Shown here piece by piece: positions 1-10,892 of a stretch of 64,000 bases of DNA. Position 1 is the first letter of the stretch, and each line of letters begins with the position of its first letter. The notes beneath the pieces were generated by a model. The model worked only from the letters and a program-made list of their open reading frames with translations, was not told the origin of the DNA and did not search any database. Made by a program: the position numbers and the translations under genes. The DNA is from Termitomyces sp. T153 (lineage: Eukaryota; Basidiomycota; Agaricomycetes; Agaricales; Lyophyllaceae), in contig JACKQL020000043.1 of NCBI GenBank assembly GCA_018296165.2, positions 372,001 through 436,000 on the forward strand, read 5' to 3'.

Positions 1-1577
1 TTGATATTGGCAATGGATGTATCCAGAGCAGGAATGGGGATTTTGAACCTTGAATGTGCAGTTCTACCACCCTCCATCAATAAGGCAGCAATCCCAGATG
101 ATGCTACACATAATGTCACATCTCCATTGGACCAAACAGCAGAAGCCAAAGTGTTGCAGACAAATGTTTCACCACATCCACCTGCACTGTGAATGAATAT
201 CATCTTGCCCAAGTTGTTGTCTACAGAGTCCATAACTTCATTGAAGGCCCCCAGTTGTTTGCCATTAAATCTGGCCTTGTTTTCATCCACCCTTCTCTTC
301 AACTCCTCAACATCATAATCTGTTTCTTCTTGCAAAAGCCTATTTCTTGAAATTGTTTGATCAGTATCAATGTCAACTATTCATACAATGTCCAACTTGC
401 CTGGAATCACATTCCAAACTTGTTGGGGTTCTGGCATGTTTGGAAAGTCTTGAAGAGTCTTGCCAAAATTTGTCAGGTTGTCATTGATCAGATGAAGGCC
501 ATAGTCATAGACATCTTCATCAGTAAAGACTCTGTCCCTGTACTGCCAGATATTCTCCGATCTGTGTTGAAGATCATCACAAATGGAGTGTCTGAATTTG
601 TCCCATAGAGATTCTGGAGTGGTAGGAGCACAGTGAAATAGGATAGTGCAAAAGAGCTGCCTGAGAGTTGATCCTGATTGGATTGGAGCAGCTTCAGCAA
701 GACACTGCCTCCATTCTGCATCATCTTCTAGAAGACCAAGGGCCTTGCATGCCCCCTTGTAAGTAGGATAAGTGTGGCCATTGACTGTCCTGAGATCAGC
801 CCATGATGTTGCATTGGTCACAACTGTCAGGAGCATCCTAAGGTAGAACCTTTCTCCCTGTTGAGGTGAAGCAAAGTACATCCTCCCAATAGCTGTTCCT
901 CTCTGCCTCTCCTTCCAGGTCCTTTTGGAAGCTTCATAGACAAACTTGGTTGGAAAGCTCTGATAAGTGGTGTTGTTATTAGGGAATCTGGCATTGGCTT
1001 CAAACCAAGCAGTGAGTGCAGTCTTATTTGCATTAGGCCTGGTAGCTACCATCTCCAAAGGCTCATTATCTTGAAAGTAGACTTCATGTTGGCCCTCCAA
1101 ATGCATAGGTAATTGATATACAGGGGGATGTTCTCCATGCATGTTGAATTCAAAGATGTGCCAGCAAGCCTCAGGTGCAGAGATGTATCTGGCATCCAAG
1201 TGTTCCTTGATTTCATCCCTCTGGTCCATCTGCTCTCCAGCAATCTCCAAAGTTGTCCTATCATGGCCTTTGTAGATGTACTTGTGAATGTACTTGATGG
1301 CTTCCACTGAAGCACAGACCTCCACATTGATGTGACATTTGTACTTGGCTGAGAGATAAGGGTTATATGGAACAACATCACAATTGTCATAACAATGACT
1401 GTTCTTTTCAAAGAAGTGGCCATTGTCAGGCCTGGCATATTCAGGATAGCCATTATCTCCATACTGAGTAGCCTCTTGGAATTCCTTTGGGTATTTCTTG
1501 GAATGTTTGCCATCTACCATGCACTTAGCATTGGGTTTGGCAGCTCCAAATGGACCATAGACCATGTTGGTGTAGTA
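1..1577 (-). pseudogene. Helitron 1 Rep C-terminal half and start of PIF1-like helicase
   Basis: The stretch continues the Rep domain with the family signature CMVDGKHSKKYPKEF near 1500, then VPYNPYLSAKYKCHINVEVC and the two-tyrosine block YIHKYIYKGHDR near 1270, where the paired catalytic tyrosines of Helitron Rep are expected. One in-frame TGA (379-381) separates this from the helicase start. In the helicase, the segment 190-150 reads SAGGCGET at the position of the PIF1 Walker A motif (normally GPGGTGKT), so the nucleotide-binding lysine is replaced by glutamate. The next PIF1 block, ASSGIAALLMEGGRTAHSRF, is well kept. The protein is therefore doubly dead: a stop codon and a lost catalytic lysine. 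It continues beyond base 1. Confidence 0.88.
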
Positions 1578-2720
1578 CTGGGTTAGAGTAATACTGATAG
1601 TTCTGGGGCTTTCTTGAAGACTTAGGCAGTCTACTCCAAGTCCACACTGATGTCTTGATGAATGCTTGAAGTTGAAGGGGTTTACTTCCAAAATATTTCT
1701 ATTCTGAATGCAGAGGGGTCTCAACAAACTCCAGCCTAAGTGATTCACTCCCTGGGAACCACCGAGCCTTTGCCTATTAATTGCCTGTCCATTTGCTACT
1801 CTACTTGGGCTATTTATACCTCTTTCTACAGTGCACAGACCACCCCCTACATGTGACTTTTGGTTCCATACTTTCCAGCCCCTTATTCATAACTGTTATT
1901 CTAATTCCCCCTTTTGGCATGCCTGTTTCAGTGCCACAGGCCAGTTCCTGGTTCCATCATTCCTCCTTTGCATTCTTAGCTTCCATTTGCCCCATTAATC
2001 TCTCCCTCCTTTGTATTTCTTCCATTCATATTCTTCTCCATTCAGTTTCTTCCCTGCTTCTTCCTTTATTTATTTCATGTTCTTCTCCATTCAGGTTCTT
2101 CCATTCATCTGTCCCCTCCCATTCATTTCATTCATCTTCCTTTATTCCTTTCATATTCTTCCCCTTTCAGGTTCTTTCCCATTCAGGTTCTTCCATTCAT
2201 CTTTCTTTCCCTTCCCTTCATTCCATTCATTTCATATTTTTCCATTCATCTTCCTTTCCCTTCCCTTCATTCCATTCTTTCTCATTCATTCATTCATCTT
2301 CCTTTCCCTTCCCTTCATTCCATTCTTTCTTATTCATCCCTCCTTTACCTCCTTTCAGTCAACATTCCAATCTGGTTATTCTTAGATCAGATCTAGATCT
2401 TGCCAGAATTGATGCCACTCAGGTGCTTTTGCCAGTCCCATGCTTCCCCTCCCATTACAGTGATTGGACTATTATTGAGTGTATAGTCTAGTATAGTCCT
2501 TGTCCTATCCTGTTCTGTCTTTCTTCTGGTGTATTTAAAGGGATAATGTTGCTGGGACTTGTTTTACCAGGAGGCTTACAGTTTTCAGCCTTAATAAATG
2601 TTTGTTTTGACTTCTGGTGTTTATTATGTTCCCAATGGTGTGACAACATTGTATCATTGGTAGTAACAACCTGACAACAAAGATAAGTAACTGAATTCAG
2701 AATTCAAACAAAGCCAATAC
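1578..2720. other. Segment interrupting the Helitron 1 Rep gene (insertion or very long intron)
   Basis: The Rep reading frame breaks at 2721 after IPDPVAQP and resumes at 1577 with YYTNMVYGPFG, which are adjacent in the family. The minus-strand boundaries look like splice sites: CAG then GTATTG at 2720, and CTAACCCAG then TAC at 1578. At 1,143 bp it would be unusually long for a basidiomycete intron. On the plus strand it holds pyrimidine-rich TTCATTCCATTCATTT-type simple repeats (about 2010-2340), a TATTTAAA at about 2531 and an AATAAA at about 2590, which would also fit a solo LTR or another insertion. I found no clear target duplication. Confidence 0.5.
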
Positions 2721-4330
2721 CTGATACAATTAAGGCTGAGCAACTGGATCTGGAATCTGAGCAGAGACAATGGAATCCACATCAGGTGCATCCTTGATCC
2801 TGTGATGGTGATGGAAAAACATCAAGATGTGCATATGTGGAAGTTCTCTCTTTTGGAATTCAATGGTATGAACATAAGCCACACAGCTGCCAAAGAGACC
2901 TTCCTTGATCTCCTTCACTACAGCATTCTTCTTGAGTTCAAATACTCTGGCAACAATATCAGGTCAATCAGCAGCTGTTTGCTTCTTCCCATTGACTGCA
3001 GGTTCCCTCAAGAGACCTTCTTCAATTTCTGACCACTTTGGATTAGCAGTCATAGTCAAGAAGAGATCAGGTTTTCCAAAATTCTTGCAAATAGCCATAG
3101 AGTCCTGGAATAATTGCTGCATCTGTCAATCACTTCCAGTACATGAGGATGAGAGGATAACACATTGGCTTTGTGGGGTGACTTGTTCATCTCCAGCAGC
3201 AGCATCCACTACTCCCTGATAAACTTCAGCTCTGATCTTCTTCTGATTGTGTCAAATCCAATTCAACTTGTTTTGTTCAGTGGAAGCCCAGGCATCCACA
3301 ACATATTGTTGAAATAGCCTCCCACTCCAGAGTAATGGTGCATTGAATTCCAAAGTCCTTTGCTGCAGCCTATATGCATAATATGCTGTTTGGGTAACCT
3401 TTGCTGATCTTTGTTGATTCTGTGATCCAAAATGAGAGCAAATGTTGGTGTGAAATCCAGATTGTCCAGTGGGAAAGATGATGGTATAATGCAATGGAGT
3501 GTAATATGGATGCAAGTGACTGATCTGCTTTAATTGACCTCCATGCAGGTGCAAGACTATATCACAATCATTTGATTGCTCTTCTGAGCCATCTCCTAGA
3601 ATTACAGCTGCAACTCCCTCCTGTTCATTAGGGTCATTATAGCATTGAGGATCTCCAAAATCAGCTGTAAGCTTAACAGAAGTCCTTTGTGGTTGGCCTT
3701 CTGAAACTTCTCTCATGATCTGCCTGGCCTGCTTGTATAAGCCAATGAAGGGATTGACCCTGCAAAGAGGCCATTATCTGAGGATCAAGCCTGGGATTGT
3801 TCTGTTGACAAAAAGCCAATTGCTGATTGTGATCATAAAAGTAGAGCTGTGCATATACAGGCAGATTGCCTTCAATAGGAAGCAAGGCACCTGTCAAATG
3901 ATGTAGTTCTCCATTGATCCTAAAGCTACATGGTCCAGGTGCATTGGTAATAGCATGGTCAATTTTAACTCCCAGAGATGTGAATGCAAAGGCTGCATTG
4001 TATTGACAGATTAATGTTTTAAAGGTGTCAGAGAGAGGATGATGCCCATAGAGCAGGTTCAGTAAATCTGCTGGAGCATCTTGAAGCCTGGGCAAATTCA
4101 CTTAGCCTTGTAAGCAGCACATGCCAAATTTTGGATTATAAATAGTAGACTTGATGAGCTTTTCAGCATCAAAACATAGAGCTTGGCAGTGTGGACATAT
4201 GATAGTCATAGGACCAAGATAGTGTGGAGGATATTCAATCAAGTAAGGTTGCCTTCCTCTTGGAATAGGCTGAATAGGGTCAAGCTGTGGTGGAATAGGA
4301 AGCTCAAGAGGAGGCTGTTCAGCAGGATTT
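2721..4330 (-). pseudogene. Helitron 1 Rep N-terminal half with HUH motif
   Basis: The conserved Helitron order can be followed through several frames. A CPHC/CC zinc-binding-like block ends near 4110. YNAAFAFTSLGVKID and FRINGELHHLTGALLP follow near 4000-3900, then the DIVLHLHGGQL and YYAYRLQQR/GRLFQQYVVDAW blocks (3560-3290), GKPDLFLTMTANPKW (about 3080-3040), and the HUH motif in ELPHMHILMF (about 2850-2820), whose two histidines bind the metal for nicking. At least four stops lie in an otherwise alignable frame; the ones near 3130 and 2965 are TGA where the family has a sense codon. It is non-functional. Confidence 0.88.
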
Positions 4331-4752
4331 CATAGTCCTGCTGGATGGTTGGGTGGAGCAGGGTCCAAGTCTTCTGCAGGTCTCTGTTGAACAGGATCAA
4401 CATAATCCAAGTCATTGTCAGAAGGGATGTCATCCTGAGGACCTAATGGCACATCAAGGGGAGGATCCATTTGCTCTGCTGGTTGATGTCCAGCAGGATC
4501 AACATATTCCAAGTCATCATCAGAAGGTATGTCATCCTAAGGACCCAATGGATTATCAAGGGGAGGATCTGATCGCTCTGGTGCTTGATGTCCAGCAGGA
4601 TCAACATATTCCAAGTCATCCTCAGAAGGTATATCATTCTGAGGATCTAAATCATTGAAATCCTCTTCCAGATCAGCTTCATGTTGCTGTTGCCAGCCTT
4701 GAAAGATTCTTTGAGCCATAGCTGCATTTAAAAGCCTATGTTCAGGATTCAA
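4331..4752 (-). repeat. 102-bp (34-residue) direct repeat in the Helitron 1 N-terminal region
   Basis: The core AGGATCAACAT recurs at 4393, 4495 and 4597, an exact 102-bp period, with about 2.6 copies in all. On the minus strand each unit encodes DDIPS-DDLEYVDPAGHQ followed by a proline-rich PPLD-PLGP segment, so the repeat keeps reading frame. The middle unit carries one stop (TAG). It is an acidic, proline-rich linker before the conserved Rep domain. Function is unknown. Confidence 0.85.
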
Positions 4753-4790
4753 ATCTATATGCTGTTCAACTTTATTAGTTAAAGTAGCAT

Positions 4791-5906
4791 TTAAATCTGT
4801 CTTAAACTAACCTCTGGCATAAATTGCTCTTCTTCCTCTCTTTCTCTCTCCTGGCTCAGAATAGCCAATGCTTGTTGGAGCCTCTCCTGCTCTTCAGCTA
4901 TAGCAATTTGTCTGAGCCTTTGTTGCTCTTGCAGTACTGCTAGTGCCTCCTCTTGCTGCCTCTTTTGCTCTTCAGCCAGAGCAATATGTCTCAGCCTTTG
5001 TTGCTCTTGCAAGGCTGCTAGTGCTTGCTCCTGTTGCCTCTGTTTCAGCCTTTGTTGCTCTTGAAATAGAGCTAGTGTGTGAGGGGGAGGTGGCATCATT
5101 ATGGTCATAGGTTCTGGTACAGGAGCTTTTATAACTCTTCCATGTATAGGAGCAGGCAGATGGGGCACCAATCTAGGTAAGAAATTTTGTAAAGGTGCAT
5201 CCCATCCTTCAGGCAGATGGGTTTCAGGAATATCCACAGTAGCTTGAGCAACAGCAGGCTGATTGACTGGTCCCAACCTATTGACTCTTTCATACACTGG
5301 CAGAGGTGGCACCATTCTAGGCAAGGCATTCTGTAAAGGGGCATTCCATCCTTCAGGCAGATGAGTTTTAGGAATACCCATAGTTGCAATAGGCTGATTG
5401 AGTCTATTGACTCTTTTCTGTATAGGATCAGGCAGAGGAGGCACAAATCTAGGTAAGGGATTCTGTAAAAGGGCATTCCATCCTTCAGGTAAAACAGTTT
5501 CAGGAATGACCATAGAAAATGGATCATCAGCAGGTGCTAGCTGTCTAATAGGTCTTCCTGAAGAGCTAGAAGTGGTGGCTATAGATTGGTGATTAAGCCT
5601 CAATCCCCCAGATCCTATATCCCCAGATCCCATAGATTGATTGTTACCCCCAGTTCCCATACCCCTAGATCCCATAGATTGATTGTTACTCCCAGTTCCC
5701 ATACCCCCAGGCCCTAATTGAAGTGGTGGGACAACCACAGTATTGATCTGTTCCAAAGATCTATTGTTTCTATTTGCTTGACAATTGTCAGGATCTGTCA
5801 TTTGTAACTGTTCAAGTCTCCTCTGAATCCTAGCTTGTTGCCTTTGGCTTTTAGGAGTAGTAGGTGGTTGCCTGAAACATCCATTGTTAAGCAATTTAAC
5901 AGTCAA
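4791..5906 (-). CDS. Helitron 1 N-terminal extension, internally repetitive (371 residues open)
   Basis: This open frame precedes the Rep domain and has no recognisable enzyme domain. It begins with a basic glutamine/arginine-rich segment, then a glycine/serine-rich GSNNQSMGS repeat. Three copies of a roughly 60-residue unit follow, with core IPETHLPEGWNAPLQN and LPR-VPPLP. It ends in glutamine/glutamate-rich heptad-like repeats (core LQEQQRLRQIA-AEEQ) that should form a coiled coil. It is the longest undamaged frame in this Helitron, probably because it is one exon or domain of the original protein. The role is unknown; multimerisation is a guess from the coiled coil. Confidence 0.6.
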   Translation of the reverse strand: MTVKLLNNGCFRQPPTTPKSQRQQARIQRRLEQLQMTDPDNCQANRNNRSLEQINTVVVPPLQLGPGGMGTGSNNQSMGSRGMGTGGNNQSMGSGDIGSGGLRLNHQSIATTSSSSGRPIRQLAPADDPFSMVIPETVLPEGWNALLQNPLPRFVPPLPDPIQKRVNRLNQPIATMGIPKTHLPEGWNAPLQNALPRMVPPLPVYERVNRLGPVNQPAVAQATVDIPETHLPEGWDAPLQNFLPRLVPHLPAPIHGRVIKAPVPEPMTIMMPPPPHTLALFQEQQRLKQRQQEQALAALQEQQRLRHIALAEEQKRQQEEALAVLQEQQRLRQIAIAEEQERLQQALAILSQEREREEEEQFMPEVSLRQI

Positions 5907-7928
5907 AAACCATTAAAATTGACTTGCATGATGAGATATTTGATGTATCAATAGCTCAATATGGTTAAGGAGTTACTAATAAGCTTGTTAGTCAACATCA
6001 ATCAATCAATAGATGTGACCAAACATACTTTGTTGTGTGGCCTCTTTTCCACAACCTTGGAAATGCCCATTGTTTGGTCATGTTGTGTCAAAAAACATGT
6101 GAGGCATGAAAAACAGTGTCCACTAAATCATGTTTGGCCTTTTTGACACCTGCAGACTATCTGGCATGTTCATATGTATTAAAGCTGTCTACTGTAATTT
6201 TCTTTCAAGAAAACATGTTCAAATGGCCAAAAACAGCCAAATTGTATTGTGTTCACCTTTACAAGGCAATTCTTATGTAAGAATTGGTCAGCATTAGTCA
6301 GGCTTACTTCAGCAGAATCCCAAAAAGTCATCACATATATAGGCACAGCCACATTCCCATGTCTGTCATCGCATATATTATACATGTTGGGTAGAGTTAG
6401 AGGAAGGGCTCAGGTTTTCCACCTCATATACCTTGCAATATATGCCCTTGGGGGTTTTAGCTGAGGAGTTGGCAATTTCAACATACATACCTATGGTCAA
6501 AGAAGTTAGGATGAGGATTGGCCTGGAGAGAGGGCTGACAAAGTAGATGCAACAGCTGCACCTACCACACTTACTGTAGCAATGCCCACACAAGCTTCAA
6601 ATCCCCAGAATGTGAATGTGAGTTGTCTGAGGCCCAGAATGATCCAGCTGGGAGATCTTGTCTGCAATGCAGTGCTGGGATTCTGGGGAGATCTTCTACA
6701 CCAGTTGACCTGCCTCTGGGCTCTATGCACCAAAGTGGTCTTGCCCCACCCATGTTTGTTCCATTCACATCTATTAGACTTGTAATTCCTATGACCTTAA
6801 CTGTCCCCAGCATGTGTCCTGCCTTTTCTCTTGGGGATCAACCTGCACCTAAGCAGTTTAGACCTAGCTCTTACCATTCCCTGTCTGGTGGGAAGTCATA
6901 CTATTTCTCGAGGCAGTAGATGCCACATTGCAATGTGATCCCAATTGCTTGGATGAAAAGGTTCAGGAAGTTGCCATCACCTATTTTGCTGATGTTGTAT
7001 TCTCAATTACAATCAGAACCAGAACTCCAATTTCTCTGCAGCCTAGGTCTGATTGCAATTAAGAAGTGTGCAGACCACTTTCAGGACAACACCAATTGTT
7101 GTCTGCCAATAGCCTTAGGCATCTTGACATAAGGAGGACATCAGTCATGGTCCCTTTGGATACCACTGTGAGGCATGCAAGGACTCTGTCCATTGAAGGA
7201 TTGCCCATCAACTTGAGGCCTGCTGGTTGGGAAGAGGCTGATGAACAAGTGGTACTCATGACAGATGACTGATTGTGTTTCCTTCTATACTGATTAATGG
7301 TCTCTTTGTTGGCCAGATGGTGCAAGATTGTCGAACCAATTGGTGGCCCTTTTTTTGTTGCCCAGAAGGGCCTTTCTTAGGCTTTCACACTGTTGGTGGT
7401 CCTTGTTGGTCAGCCTGATGGTGCTGTCTGTAGACAAATATAACCAGTCAGATCTACAGGCAGGCATTGAGTAAGTAAATAGCAAGTGGGAATTGTGTAA
7501 GTAAACATACCCTCAGAGTCACAGCACAATTGGTGAAACAACTGAGGGGCAGAAGCTTTGTGTATGTCAAGTATCAATAGGTACAAAAATAAAGTTTGCC
7601 AAAAGACTAGCAAATAAAGATTGAGCAAGGGTGTGGCTTATAGTGTAACATATGGAAAGTATCAGAAAAGAAAATAGAATCATAAAAGAGAAGTAGAATT
7701 GTCAGACATGGACTGGAAGTTGTACCTCAACACTGTCTTGCTCAGGACTCAGTGCACAATTGAATGAATGAAACCTTCTTAGTGTCATGTAGTCTTGTTG
7801 CTTGAGTGCTGTGCAATCATGACACTGTGGATGTACCCTTTTCTCAAGAAGGTTTTTTCTTTGTGCATTCAATCCCTTTAGCTTAGAATGCTCAAGAGCA
7901 TGGCCACTCTGGTCCTGTTCTTTCCAGT
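5907..7928. other. CpG-poor region without a recognisable gene
   Basis: Only short, non-conserved frames occur here and I recognise none. Two nested inverted repeats lie just upstream of the Helitron 1 coding start: TGACCAAACA (6016-6025) pairs with TGTTTGGTCA (6071-6080), and TGTCAAAAA (6087-6095) pairs with TTTTTGACA (6140-6148). They may belong to the 5' terminal region of the Helitron. The remainder is AT-rich relic sequence. Confidence 0.5.
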
Positions 7929-8860
7929 GTGTTCCTAGAGAAGGAGGACAAGATCTGCACTGCTTGCCAGGTTAGAGATGCTTCCTCTCAAGTACCTTGT
8001 CCTACTTACACTCTGCACAGCCTGCCCACAGCAATTAGCTGTCAATTGTCTGTTGCAAACAAGGTGTTTCTTCAAAGGGTCCACCAATGGCTTCAGAATG
8101 GAATGCTAGTGTACATCTCCTTGGTTCTGCTGATGGATTACATGTGCTAGAAGCCAGCTCATGAACCTCCTGCTCCTGAATCAGCATTTGTGATATCTGA
8201 TGGGAAGTTTCATTTGCCTAACACCACATTTGACACCTCAAAAGGGGAACTCACCTTCAACAAGTGGATGGGGGCCACCATAAACCTTGTAGAGTTCAAT
8301 GAGCACTTGGGGGCATACTTGAACTCTGAGTCAGGCAGTTCTGTGGTGAGGGCAATTGCTGTTTCTTTTGAGGATCATTTCAGCCACTTTAAATCCTTGA
8401 CAAGTGCTCTTGTGCAGTTTGATGTTGTTCTGGCACTTGCACACCTTGTTCCCAATTCATTAGTTTTGTATGAACATGTTCCACACCAACATTTGGCAAG
8501 AATGTTTAAACTCCCAGCATGCTATCAAGGTTTCTCAGCCTTGACAATAACATCACCTCAATGAAATCTTTCTGCTAAAAGGATTGGGAGGGAGCTCTGG
8601 CTCCCAGTCTAAAAAAAAGGACACATCCTCCTTATTGGATGCTCCTATTGAATTGAGTGCAGAGTGGGAGATCATAAGTTGTCTGCTTGTGACCAACAAC
8701 CCCTCTACCTCAAGGATAGAATGCTCTTTGGAAGACCCCCACTGGAGATTCAGTCTGCTCCTCCTTCAATGCTTATGCAGTCTGTAACAAGGGTACTGAC
8801 TATCACCATATTTGCTTGTCATGCAGATCTGCTGCCCATGGGGTACAGGCCTATATGGCT
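7929..8860 (+). pseudogene. Gag-like remnant with a CCHC/CCCH zinc motif, transposon-derived
   Basis: A plus-strand frame (about 8150-8564) includes FHLPNTTFDTSKGELTFNKW followed by a helical segment. After frameshifts it continues to a zinc-knuckle-like segment, VCNKGTDYHHICLSCRSAAHG, at about 8760-8830. The combination of an LTFNKW-type block and a terminal cysteine/histidine motif is what I associate with capsid-like ORFs of fungal tyrosine-recombinase retrotransposons. A recombinase remnant lies 3 kb downstream in the same orientation. Several stops and frameshifts make it a relic. The family assignment is tentative. Confidence 0.4.
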
Positions 8861-8970
8861 TGAGGATCTCTTCCTGCTCTCTGCCCTTAATTTTGGCCAC
8901 CATTTGAATTGACCACTCTTCCACATGCTCTTGCTCCCCACCAATGCTTTTGGCCTGCTTAACATCTCAA

Positions 8971-9442
8971 GCCTTGATGACTTAATCGTTTTGGAGTATT
9001 TTTTTCATGGCACTTAGTCTGTCAAGTCTAGGGATAGAATTGCTTATTAGACAGATCAATTAGCAATGATTATTTTTTTCTGCCAGCAGCTCTGGTATAC
9101 ATTCATTTCCATTGTCATTTTTTTGCCTGCAGCTCCAGTGTACATTCATTTGTGCTGGCAGAGATTTCTGGTACCTGCTTCTGTTGGACACATTTACCAT
9201 CTCTGGTAGTAGATCTGATGACATCTCCTATTCCAGTTAACAAGTCTTATATTTGTTAGGTTGAGGGTTTGACTCTCTTGCTTGACTTATATCTTCAGGA
9301 AAACCAACTTTTTGGCCATATTTGGAAAACAAGGTTTTTTGGCCCCAATTCAATGTGCCTTGATGGCTTAATGGCTTAAAGTGTTCATGACATGGCACTT
9401 GATCTGTCAAGTCTAGGGTTTCAATCCTTTATTTGACATATG
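8971..9442 (+). repeat. tRNA-related SINE-like repeats, two fuller copies and one partial
   Basis: The segments 8971-9056 and 9358-9442 align along their length, sharing CATGGCACTT and CTGTCAAGTCTAGGG. A partial copy lies near 9255-9290. The second copy contains TGGCTTAATGG, resembling the pol III A box, and GGGTTTCAATCC about 50 bp downstream, resembling the B box. The partial copy has GGGTTTGACTC at the B-box position. This spacing and pair of boxes suggest a tRNA-derived SINE family. The copies are diverged and CpG-depleted, and I cannot assign the parent tRNA. Confidence 0.42.
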
Positions 9443-10678
9443 GCTGCATGTTTTTTAAGAATGAGCCAGCAAGGATTGCACAAGGTTCCACCCTTTGTCT
9501 TGATGCACTGGAGCCCCTTCTTTGCACAGTATCTGCAGAGGGGTTGAATGCACATTCCTGGGCAATATTCTGCTGTCTGGAGATATTTTCCCAGCTTTAA
9601 CCCTAGTGCTGGTGATCCTCACCCACTGAATTCTGGTTGTTGTCTTCTTTGTGGGATGTGACTGACTGGTACTCTGATACTGTGGGGGGAGTACTAGGAA
9701 GGTCCTGGGCTATGTACTTCATAAGAGGGAAGAGTAATATTTAATCAGCCAATGACTTGCCCCCTACACACCTGCAGGTAATACAGGTACAGCTGGATCA
9801 GATCTGCACACTCCATGATGTATGTGTCCAAAGAAGCCAGCAGTTGGCCTTATTGGCACTGGACCTCATGAGGACAACCAATCTGTTGCCAATATTGTAG
9901 CCAATTTTGCATTTGGATGGCTGGACCTGCTATCAGGGGTGGATCAATTTCTGAAATTTGCTTCAATACATCAGAAAGTAATAATTCTGATATTAGAGAT
10001 GGACCTGGTCTTGCCACTTTCATGGCCTCCTTGGCTGCCCCCTATTCTTTCCTGTCCTGTTCCTGTCTTTCCCTTCCCTAACATGGGTACATGCCTTGTT
10101 TTTCAACTGCTCAATAGATTTCTCATCCAATAGCTTTCCTGTTAGAATTGGAAGGGCATTGTTGCAGAAGCTTTTCCTAGATTTGAGAACAAGTTGTCTC
10201 CCTCCATAAAGTAAGCTATTAACATATTTGTGAGTTTTTTAATATGCAATAGGTAGGAGCACTCACTAGTCCTCTAGGCCTATGCTTCAGGTCAGGCAAG
10301 TCACCTCTGAGAGTAGAAGCCAACATGTAACTTTCAGTGTCATAAAGATGTTGATAAACTTTGTCTTTTTTCAATCAAATTTTATTATGTGCTCAATGCA
10401 AGGTGTCATGTTGCATGGTACTACAGAATTCTATGAGAGCTGCAGAGATCTGCACTCCCCCACATATGCAGAAAATGAGTGAGCCAGTCTTTCCAGACCA
10501 TTTTTGACCACACTCCCCTATTACTACTGTCTAAACAAGAGTTTGCAATTTGCATTGGGTGCTACAATGACCACCTGCTAGGGGCTGGTGGTGGGGGAGG
10601 GATCAAGCTACCAAGTGGTGTGCCATTGATAAAGTTGCTGGCTAGCCATAGCAGAGGTAGTGGGTGAGGCAGGGCAGA

Positions 10679-10735
10679 TAGCAATGAGTGGCTGGGGATG
10701 AGTGGCTGCAAATGAGTGGCTGCACATGAGCAAAT
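10679..10735. repeat. Short tandem repeat, ATGAGTGGCTG core
   Basis: The core ATGAGTGGCTG recurs three times at a spacing of about 16 bp, followed by a degenerate fourth unit. It is non-coding as far as I can see. Confidence 0.65.
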
Positions 10736-10803
10736 GAGGACTTTGAAGTCAAGGTTTTCAAAAAGAAGTTCACATGACTCTATTGATTTATGATGTGTAT
10801 GGA

Positions 10804-10892
10804 CCAAAGAGGTTTGATGGGGCTGCCCAAGAAGTTTGATGCCTTCCAAAGAAGTTTGATACCATCCAAAGAATTTCATGCCTTCCAAAGAA
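10804..10892. repeat. Degenerate tandem repeat, CCAAAGAAGTTTGATGCC core
   Basis: Four to five imperfect units of about 19-23 bp follow one another, alternating ATGCCTTC and ATACCATC endings. No reading frame is conserved between the units. Confidence 0.65.

Larger units (their letters stand above)
1..5906 (-). mobile_element. Helitron 1, decayed, truncated by the left window edge
   Basis: This is an autonomous Helitron (rolling-circle transposon) on the minus strand, with its N-terminal end near 5906 and its helicase end cut off at base 1. In translation order it shows a low-complexity N-terminal extension, 34-residue repeats, the conserved Helitron N-terminal block, the HUH replication-initiator motif, the two-tyrosine block and the start of a PIF1-type helicase. 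In-frame stops interrupt it repeatedly. CpG dinucleotides are almost absent. I could not define the TC/CTRR termini. Confidence 0.9.

Noticed and set aside
1781..2491. 236-residue plus-strand frame rich in FHSF and PFPSFHS
   Set aside because: It is the translation of a simple pyrimidine-rich repeat within the segment that interrupts Helitron 1; no domain, and two frames are open because the repeat lacks stops.
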